In this document: one piece after another, positions 25,340-32,400 of the stretch
Layout of the letters: every line of letters begins with the position of its first letter
How positions within the stretch are numbered: position 1 is the stretch's first letter
NCBI GenBank assembly: GCA_017889125.1
Contig: JAGHER010000054.1
Span: forward strand, 1 to 46,106
Direction: 5' to 3'
Origin: Lachnospiraceae bacterium
GTDB lineage: Bacteria; Bacillota; Clostridia; Lachnospirales; Lachnospiraceae
DNA: 46,106 nucleotides
The notes under the pieces: model-generated
Databases searched by the model: none
The model's input: only the letters and a program-made list of their open reading frames with translations
What the model was told of the DNA's origin: nothing
Program-made: the position numbers and the translations under genes

Positions 25340-25918
25340 ATGGCCGAGGATAGAGTTTTTGAAGATGATAAAATTTTTGGAGAAGACAAAGTTATGGGGG
25401 AGGATATTGGGGGACAGGAAGATGCCCTTCAGGAGGAAGGGGCTGATGCGCAGGTGTATTCCGTGGCCTGCCCGGTGACTGGCGAGGTGATTCCTCTGTC
25501 GCAAATTCCTGATAGTACCTTTGCATCCGGCATGATGGGGCCGGGCGTGGGAATCCGGCCGGAGGAGGGACAGATCGCGGCGCCCTTTGACGGGGAGGTG
25601 TCGGCTCTTTTTGATACCAAGCATGCTATGGGGCTGACAAGCGATGACGGCGGCGTGGAAGTGCTGATCCACATTGGCATCGACACAGTAGAGCTGCGGG
25701 GAGCGTACATCACTGCGCTGGTGGCGCCTGGAGATCATGTGAAGGCAGGGCAGCCCCTTCTGGAGGTTGATCTTTCCAAAATCCGGGAAGCCGGGTACGA
25801 TACCACTGTGGCTGTGCTGGTTTCAAATCTTTACCTTTTCCCCAGGATTCGTGTGGTGGGATATGGGCGGAAGGAGCAGATGGAGCCGCTGCTGGAGTGC
25901 AGGAAGGAAACGGAATGA
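25340..25918 (+). CDS. Stand-alone PTS glucose-type IIA protein
   Basis: A Crr-type IIA domain with both active-site histidines: His95 in FDTKHAMG and the phosphorylated His111 in VLIHIGIDTVEL. It accepts phosphate from HPr and passes it to a IIBC component, and in many bacteria also signals sugar status. An acidic 35-residue extension precedes the domain. GGGAGGAG at 25327-25334 fixes the ATG at 25340. No IIBC gene is present, so it probably serves a permease encoded elsewhere. The position beside the GH13/LacI genes suggests sucrose or maltose use. Confidence 0.9.
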   Translation: MAEDRVFEDDKIFGEDKVMGEDIGGQEDALQEEGADAQVYSVACPVTGEVIPLSQIPDSTFASGMMGPGVGIRPEEGQIAAPFDGEVSALFDTKHAMGLTSDDGGVEVLIHIGIDTVELRGAYITALVAPGDHVKAGQPLLEVDLSKIREAGYDTTVAVLVSNLYLFPRIRVVGYGRKEQMEPLLECRKETE

Positions 25919-25961
25919 GAAGGATTTGCGGGAGATATCGGCAGAGGTATCTGCCGGAGAT

Positions 25962-25996
25962 GAGAAAAGCCCGGGAGCGTGTCCTGGGCTTTTCTT
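25962..25996. terminator. Bidirectional terminator
   Basis: GAAAAGCCCGGG pairs with CCTGGGCTTTTC (one wobble), with A residues left and T residues right. It serves the PTS IIA gene on the plus strand and the convergent TIGR04076-type gene on the minus strand. Confidence 0.8.
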
Positions 25997-26025
25997 AAAG
26001 CAATTCTCATTACAATCGTCTTTTC

Positions 26026-26331
26026 TTACAGTGCTTTCAATTCAAAGGTAACGGGGCGGATTCCGTCGGTGCAGCAGACGATATTTTGATTGGCCGCATT
26101 CTGCCATGGGGCATAGGAACCGCCAGTGGCCAATGCGTTGACGGAATGATAGATGTCTATCCAGGCCCAGGGGCAGAATCCCTCCGGCATCTGGGCGCCG
26201 CCCTGATAAAGGAAGGTATCTCCCACTTCAAAGAAGGTACAGGAGCCTGCATCCTTTCCGTCGGTAAGATAACGCTGGGCGAGAGCTTCATCGTAGGTGA
26301 TTTTGATTACTTTGATTTGTACATTGCGCAT
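26026..26331 (-). CDS. TIGR04076-family small protein
   Basis: A 101-residue protein with the family features: a VKVIKITY-like opening, FFEVGDTFLYQGG, MPEGFCPWAWIDIYHSVNALATGG and the closing CCTDGIRPVTFE. The function of this family is unknown. The conserved Cys and Trp residues suggest a compact beta fold that may bind a metal or small ligand. On the minus strand AGGAGG precedes the ATG (plus-strand bases 26340-26345). It is read from the promoter at 26545-26573 together with the small frame upstream. Confidence 0.8.
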   Translation of the reverse strand: MRNVQIKVIKITYDEALAQRYLTDGKDAGSCTFFEVGDTFLYQGGAQMPEGFCPWAWIDIYHSVNALATGGSYAPWQNAANQNIVCCTDGIRPVTFELKAL

Positions 26332-26360
26332 AGTGGGAAACCTCCTGTTTTTTGTGTTGA

Positions 26361-26495
26361 TTATAGTGAAACAACTGGAGCCAGATCGGGATAATCAGCG
26401 ATATTCTGGCGCTGCTCCTGTGATAATGGGATATGAATATCTTTTAAATGTCGGACGTTGTAGATGTGCAGGGCGGTCATAAAAGTTGCGTCCAT
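26361..26495 (-). CDS. 44-residue small protein, possible ATPase remnant
   Basis: A short frame missing from the ORF track: MDATFMTALHIYNVRHLKDI and so on to PVVSL. It has a strong ribosome binding site (AGGAGG, six bases before ATG) and its own promoter, so it is probably translated. The sequence HIYNVRHLKDIHIPLS resembles the first strands of AAA/SMC-like ATPases that precede a Walker A motif, but the frame stops before any P-loop. It may be a decayed gene start or a leader for the TIGR04076-type gene. No function is claimed. Confidence 0.5.
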   Translation of the reverse strand: MDATFMTALHIYNVRHLKDIHIPLSQEQRQNIADYPDLAPVVSL

Positions 26496-26544
26496 AGTAT
26501 CCTCCTTTTAGGCGAATGCGCTTAATTATCTGCTTGGTTATATT

Positions 26545-26573
26545 ATTATAGCGTTTTGCGGCAGCAAAAACAA
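26545..26573 (-). promoter_or_regulatory. Minus-strand promoter of the TIGR04076-type unit
   Basis: Reading the minus strand: TTGTTT, 17-base spacer, TATAAT. Confidence 0.75.
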
Positions 26574-26658
26574 CCAGGCATCCAGCTGTGTTTTTCTGGC
26601 TATTTGACAAAAAGGAGCTTCCGGAAAACCGAAAACTCCTCTTGCTGTAAAAGAAAAG

Positions 26659-26730
26659 AGCGCGAGACGGGATTCGAACCCGCGGCCCCCACCTTGGCAA
26701 GGTGGTGCTCCACCCCTGAGCCACTCGCGC
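26659..26730 (-). tRNA. tRNA-Gly (GCC)
   Basis: Minus strand: acceptor GCGCGAG/CTCGCGC, anticodon stem CCACC/GGTGG with loop TTGCCAA (anticodon GCC), T arm GGGTTCGAATCCC. CCA is not encoded. Last gene of a three-tRNA cluster. Confidence 0.95.
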
Positions 26731-26753
26731 ATAATTAAAAGTATTCACTTTTA

Positions 26754-26824
26754 AGCGGGTGATGGGAATCGAACCCACGTATCTAGCTTGGAAGGCTAGT
26801 GTTCTACCATTGAACTACACCCGC
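26754..26824 (-). tRNA. tRNA-Gly (TCC)
   Basis: Minus strand: acceptor GCGGGTG/CACCCGC, anticodon stem CTAGC/GCTAG with loop CTTCCAA (anticodon TCC), T arm GGGTTCGATTCCC. CCA is not encoded. Middle gene of the cluster. Confidence 0.95.
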
Positions 26825-26863
26825 AAGTATGTTCAATCATATTCAGCATAATGAAGAACATAA

Positions 26864-26936
<73 letters not shown>

Positions 26937-26965
26937 CTCTGCTGTGTTTCACAAGCAACGGTGAT

Positions 26966-26994
26966 ATTCTACTAAATAAAACGGGAAATGTCAA
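26966..26994 (-). promoter_or_regulatory. Promoter of the Phe-Gly-Gly tRNA cluster
   Basis: Reading the minus strand: TTGACA, 17-base spacer, TAGAAT. Confidence 0.85.
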
Positions 26995-27119
26995 TAGGTT
27001 TTTTGAAAAAAATTAAAAATTTTAAATTTTCCAGATTTTGCTTGCATTTTGGATAATTTTGAGGAGAGAGTCGGCGGAGAGATGGGGGATGGGACCGCAG
27101 GTTTTGGCGATTTTAGGCG

Positions 27120-27148
27120 TTGACAAGAGCGGGCGGTTTTGCTATGAT
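27120..27148 (+). promoter_or_regulatory. Strong promoter upstream of the ABC-F gene
   Basis: TTGACA (27120-27125), 17-base spacer, TATGAT (27143-27148). The next supported start codon is 27603, leaving a leader of about 450 bases. Confidence 0.7.
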
Positions 27149-27602
27149 GATTTTCGAAGCCGCGGCGGAGACTGGAGGATTTGGCATCCGGCGGCTTTGG
27201 AAAATTGTTTTGTGATTAATCAGATGGAGGTCGAAATAAGAGAATGATTCTTGCAAGATAGTGTTATGAGGCATGGAGATTTCAGGAGACGTGGGTCTCT
27301 TCTGGAGGCGCGGGAAAGAGACGGCGCTTTTTGGAAGAGCCTGATTTTGCCGTGCGCATTGCAGGAAGCATTACATTTCGAACCTCTTTTTCAGCTTTTA
27401 TAGAAATACGTCAGACGAGTGGAGCCGGGAAAACACAGAGTCGGGGTCTCCGGAAATCGAAATTCGCCGGAACGAGGATGCGTTTCCCGGGAATGGATTG
27501 GCTTTACGGGTCGGACGGATATGCTGACAGCAGAGGCTGCGGGAATGTTTATGATTCCTGCGGCCTTTTTGTATGCGCCGGATTTTATGAGGAGGCGGTT
27601 TT
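27149..27602 (+). promoter_or_regulatory. Long 5' leader of the ABC-F gene with competing hairpins
   Basis: No protein-coding frame is convincing here; the frames at 27038 and 27331 lack ribosome binding sites and family features. At 27286-27332 GAGAC (27286-27290) can pair with GTCTC (27295-27299), which can instead pair as GTCTCTT with AAGAGAC (27316-27322). AGGCGC (27306-27311) can pair with GCGCTT just before a T run (27328-27332). These choices exclude one another, as in a transcription attenuator. A five-codon frame MILAR (27244) follows a distant GGAGG. Confidence 0.4.
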
Positions 27603-29204
27603 ATGTCAATGATTCAGGTGAGGAATTTAACCTTTTCCTATGAAGGAAGCCCGGAGCCGGTTTTTGAAAATGTGTCATTTTGCATTGATACAGATTGGAA
27701 GCTGGGATTTACCGGGCGGAACGGACGGGGGAAGACCACCTTTTTGAAGCTTTTGATGAAGGAGTATGAATATAGCGGGAGCATTCAGACGGATGCGGTG
27801 TTTGATTATTTTCCTTTTTCTCCGGAAAATGAGGAGCAGGATACGATTCTGGTGGCGGGGGAGGTGTGCCCGGATTACGATTACTGGCGGCTGGTAAAGG
27901 AGCTTTCCCGGCTTAAGGTGGAGGAAGAGGTGCTTTTTAGGCCCTTTAACACCCTGTCTCAGGGGGAGCGGACGAAGATTCTGCTGGCGCTGCTTTTTTT
28001 GAAGGAGGAGCATTTTCTGCTGATTGACGAGCCCACCAATCATTTAGACCAGGAGGGACGGGAAGTGATGGCGGAGTATCTGAGCAGGAAGCGGGGATTT
28101 ATCCTGGTTTCCCATGACCGGGCATTTCTTGACCGGGCAGTGGATCACATGCTGGTGATTAACAAAAATTCCATTCAGGTGCAGAAGGGAAATTTTTCTT
28201 CCTGGTACAGTAATAAGCAGAAGCAGGATGCATTTGAGGAAGGGGAAAATGAAAAGCGCAGAAAGGAAATCCGGCGGCTTTCAGCGGCGGCCGAGCGGAC
28301 GGAGCGCTGGGCAAATCAGGCGGAGAGCCTGAAGCTGGGAAAGAAGGGCGCAGCGGTCTTTGGCATTGACCGGCCCAACCGGGATTACCTGGGAGAGAAA
28401 TCCCGGAAAATGCAGCAGCGGCGGAAGAATCTGGAAAAGCGCAGGGAGGCGGCTGTCCAGGAAAAGAAGGAGCTGCTTCACGATGTGGAGTCTGCGGAGG
28501 AGATTAAGCTGTTTCCTGGGGTCTGGAGGCAGGAGCGGCTGATCTGGATGCGGGAGGGACGGATCGCGTACGGAGAGCGGACGATTCTTTCCAATGTCAA
28601 TCTGGAAATCCGGCGGGGGGAGCGGCTGGTGCTTCAGGGGTCGAATGGCTGCGGAAAGTCCAGTATATTGAAGGCGATTTTGCAGATAGCCGGAGCTGGC
28701 GGAACGGAGAGTGCCGGGAGCGGGGCAGAGTCTTGCGGGGCTTTCGGGCATCTTCGGTATGAGGGCGAGATGTATCTGGGGGCAGGGATGGAGATTTCCT
28801 ATGTGTCACAGGATACCTCGGGGCTCTCGGGAAGTCTTTCGGATTATGCGGTTCGGGAGGGTGTGGAGGAGAGCTTGCTGAAAAGCCTTCTGCGGAAGCT
28901 GGACTTTTCCAGAGAGCAGCTTTCCCGGCCCATGGAAACCTTCAGCCAGGGGCAGAAGAAAAAGGTGCTTCTGGCAGCCAGCCTTTGCCGGCAGGCCCAT
29001 CTGTATCTGTGGGATGAACCGCTGAATTATATCGACGTGTTTTCTCGAATGCAGATTGAGGCGCTGATTGCGCGGTTCCAGCCCACAATGGTGCTGATTG
29101 AGCATGACCGGGCCTTTACGGAAAAGGTGGGGAGCCGGTTTATCCAGGTGAGGGATTTTTTCGCAAGTGCAGATGAAAGGGTTTCTTTAGGGAAACGCAG
29201 ATGA
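27603..29204 (+). CDS. ABC-F ribosome-protection-like ATPase (Lsa/Vga type)
   Basis: Two ATPase domains and no membrane segments. Domain 1: GRNGRGKTT, LSQGERTK, LIDEPTNHLD. Domain 2: GSNGCGKSS, FSQGQKKK, LWDEPLNYID. A long charged linker lies between them (residues 205-310), the part that reaches into the ribosome in this family. The replacement of THLD by NYID in domain 2 is a hallmark of Lsa/Vga-like proteins, which confer resistance to lincosamides, pleuromutilins and streptogramin A. Whether this one does so is unproven. AGGAGG precedes the ATG. The final 15 residues are encoded by a repeat and are probably not conserved. Confidence 0.88.
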   Translation: MSMIQVRNLTFSYEGSPEPVFENVSFCIDTDWKLGFTGRNGRGKTTFLKLLMKEYEYSGSIQTDAVFDYFPFSPENEEQDTILVAGEVCPDYDYWRLVKELSRLKVEEEVLFRPFNTLSQGERTKILLALLFLKEEHFLLIDEPTNHLDQEGREVMAEYLSRKRGFILVSHDRAFLDRAVDHMLVINKNSIQVQKGNFSSWYSNKQKQDAFEEGENEKRRKEIRRLSAAAERTERWANQAESLKLGKKGAAVFGIDRPNRDYLGEKSRKMQQRRKNLEKRREAAVQEKKELLHDVESAEEIKLFPGVWRQERLIWMREGRIAYGERTILSNVNLEIRRGERLVLQGSNGCGKSSILKAILQIAGAGGTESAGSGAESCGAFGHLRYEGEMYLGAGMEISYVSQDTSGLSGSLSDYAVREGVEESLLKSLLRKLDFSREQLSRPMETFSQGQKKKVLLAASLCRQAHLYLWDEPLNYIDVFSRMQIEALIARFQPTMVLIEHDRAFTEKVGSRFIQVRDFFASADERVSLGKRR

Positions 29205-29316
29205 AAGCGTTTCCCGTGCCGGATTTGCGCTGCGAAGCAGCAATTTCCCTTGCAAATCCGTGCACATCCACCGGAGGTTCTAAGGAAACGTTTGTTTAAT
29301 CAGCGTTTCCTTAGAA
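29169..29316. repeat. Cluster of direct and inverted repeats after the ABC-F gene
   Basis: A 17-base direct repeat (GCAGATGAAAGSGTTTC, at 29169 and 29197) overlaps the ABC-F stop. GGGAAACGC/GCGTTTCCC forms a hairpin at 29190-29215. CGGATTTGC/GCAAATCCG (29220-29260) encloses GCTGC/GCAGC. TTCTAAGGAAACG pairs perfectly with CGTTTCCTTAGAA (29278-29316). The motif GGAAACG recurs throughout. It may be a small non-coding repeat element inserted at the gene end, or a folded terminator without a U tract. Confidence 0.5.
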
Positions 29317-29319
29317 ACG

Positions 29320-29348
29320 TTGTAATTATCTGGGAAACATTGTATACT
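29320..29348 (+). promoter_or_regulatory. Promoter of the giant surface protein gene
   Basis: TTGTAA (29320-29325), 17-base spacer, TATACT (29343-29348), 116 bases before the ATG. Confidence 0.6.
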
Positions 29349-29464
29349 GGAAGCAGGAACCCATAGAGGAAATTTGCAGGCGGCTGGGGACAAATACAGC
29401 GGCCTTTACGGAAGCAAAGCCGCCATGAAGCGGCACGGACGGATCTGGAAACGGAGGAGAAAAT

Positions 29465-32400
29465 ATGGGGAGGAAGAGAAAGACTGCAGCAGGGCTCTGC
29501 GTATTGATGTTTATGCAGGCGCTGGTTCCCGGGGAAACGGCCTGGGCCGGGAATACGGGGAAGATGCTGGCTGCGGAGGAATCCGCAGAGACGGCAGAGG
29601 AATCGGGGAAAGCTGCGCAGAAATCTGAGAAGGCCACAGAGGAATCTGCGGAGACAACAAAAGAAAAGAGAAAAAGCAGCGGCCAGGAGACGGAGAGTGC
29701 CAGCCAGAAAATAGCGGAGAAAGAAACAGCGGAAGCAGAAACCGCGGAACCAGAAACAACGGAGCCAGGGACAACGGAGCCAGAGATAACGGAACCAGAA
29801 ACAACGGAACCAGAAACGGCTGAACAGGAAATGGCTGAACCGGAGACTGACGAACCGGAAACTACCCAGCCGGAGACCACGGAGAAGGGGAATGCGAGAC
29901 GGCAGGAGAAGCCGGAGGAGGAGACGCAGGAGCCGGAATCCAGGGCGGCTAAGACGGAGACTGGTGCGGAGAAAAAGGATCTGGAAGAGAAGGAGACTTC
30001 TCTGGGGATTGAAGTGACTGCCGATGCGGAGCGGGCCCGGGTATTTTGCCAGCTTTCCGTTCAGGCGCCAGAGGAGGCTTACCTTCAGCTTACCATTCCG
30101 CAGATGTTTGCCGTGGAGGAGATTTCCCGGGAGGATGAGGACGGAAGGAAAACCGTGCTGACGGAAGGTGAGGACTGGGAAGTTAAGGACGGAGAGGTGC
30201 TTTGCCGCTTAGAAAAGCAGGGCGGGGAAATGCTGTACGAGATTTCCATGGGCCTTAATGGGGAGGCCATGAAGAACTATATGGAAAGCGGCGAGGCGCT
30301 GGAGGCAGAGTTTTCAGGTGCAGTGTCCCTACTGGATCAGAAGGATAAGGTTCTGGCAGAGAAGGATTTTCCGAAGGAAACGCTAAGCCTGAGGCCGTTT
30401 CTTGAAAAGGAGGCCCAGGGCCAGGGACGCGCACAGAAGACCTTTGCCTGGACGGACTGGGTGAATCTGGGGGCAAATCCTGGGAAGGGCTATCTGGCGG
30501 CAGTGATTGAGGATCTGGAGGGCGGCCACCATTTTGACTTTGAAAACGGATGTGTGATGCTGCTGGACTCCCAGGGGGAGGTAAAGGAAGAAATCCCGGT
30601 AACCAAGGTGCAGCCGGACCGGTCTGGGGCTTTTGGGGAAATCTTTACGGCGGAGGATGCCAGAGAGCTTTTGGGCGGCATTTCCGGCGCTGGTTTTTAT
30701 TCTTATGAGGATGATGAGGAGCAGCAGAATGGGATTCTCATTGTGCCGGTAGAGGCGCAGGCGGAGCTGACGGGGATTTCTTACCGGACCAGAGTATCTG
30801 CTGCAGAGGAGCCGGGGATTTATCAGTGGAGTGCGGCGCTGGAGAGCGGCAGCAAGTTTTTATGGGAACAGGCTGAGCCTGTTCCGGAGGAGGAGACAAA
30901 ATACGAAGCTGGGAAGGATTATGAAGCCGGACGGGATTATGAAGCTGGACGGGATGGGGCCGGGAAAAATGAGGATGAAGCATCTGCAGAAGCTGGAGCA
31001 GAGGATATGGATGTAAGCAAGCTTCTTCATCCGGTGTGGGAGATCCGCGCAGCGCGGATTTCTGCAGACAAGGAGCCTGGGGAGAAGGCGCAGACCTTTG
31101 CGGCTAAGAGCATCTGGCTGTCCAAGGAGGCCTCCTGCAGCTTAGTGAGCCAGCAGCCGGGCGAGGATGGGTACAGTCTGGAGACGGGAACAGCCGTCTG
31201 GGATTTCCTGGTGAATCAGAATGGAGAGGATGTAAAGGAAGCGGTGATTACCCGGGAGCTTCGCGGCAGTGAGCAGAGCTTTTCCGGAGCCATCTCCGAT
31301 GGGAAGGAAATTACGGCGGTGCTCTGCCGGGGAGATGCGTCATGGGAGGATGAAACGGAGGAGGCTGTGATCCTTCCTTATGAGGAATGGGAGGAAATGC
31401 AGGAATCAGAAGAGGCATCTTCGGATTTTTATGGTTATTATGTGCTGGATCAGCAGGAGGAAACAGAGCGGCTGGAGATCCATCTGTTTCAGCTGGGCCA
31501 GGCGGCGTGCCGGTTTTCCGTGGAGACGAAGGTGAAGGACGGAGCCTTTGCTGCGTGGAGTGAGGAATTTTCCATTTCCTCTGGGGATACGGCGTATACG
31601 GCGGTGCTGGAGAACCGTGATGGGCAGGTGCAGCAGACGGAAGGCGAATGCGGCACGGAAATCCCTGCAGAGAATGCCTGGCTTCTTTTGGAGGCCGCCG
31701 AGGGGTATGATTATGCTGACCACAGTCTGGAGCTGGAGATGACGGTGAATCCGGATGGGCGCAGTCTGACGGATCCGGAGGTCATGGTGACCTTGTCGGA
31801 TGGCCTGGAGCAGGTGGAGATCCGACAGGTGACGGCCTGGGAGAAGGATGGACGGCAGGAGGATATTACAGAGGAAGAATGGATTTGGGCAGAGGAAGAG
31901 GCGCCGGATGAGCGGACTGGCGAGAGCCATGTGCTCTTTTCCTGGCGGGAAGCCAAAGAGGATGAGGAAAGGCCCTCGGAGAATACCACATACCGGATTC
32001 GTTTCCGCTGCAGGATGTCAGAGGATATGCGCAATGAAAGCTTCCTTTCCGGCGATGAGGAGGTGCTTTTTGCCAGTGCCCAGCTGACGGGCAATGCGGG
32101 AGCTTCCGGTGAGGAGGAGGCCATTGCCGGGGCGGAGGCTAAGGTGTCCATAGAATGGAATTCTGCCGCGGCCGCAGGCGAGGGCTACTATCTGGAAAAC
32201 CGCTACAGTCAGGAGAATTCCCGCTGGGATGGAACACGGATGCCAAGGGCAGAGTGGAGGGTGGTGATTAACCGCAATGAAGGCGATCTGACTGGTGCAC
32301 GGTTTGTGCTGGAATGGCCGGATTCCCTTCAGGCAGATCCCGCATCCCTTCGCATTTATATGGCACAGCTGGATGAGACGGGCGGGCTTGGCAGTGAACG

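Noticed and set aside
27331-27612. ORF of 93 residues before the ABC-F gene (also the ORF at 27038-27247)
   Set aside because: No ribosome binding site and no recognisable fold; both lie in the leader region and overlap promoter or hairpin elements.
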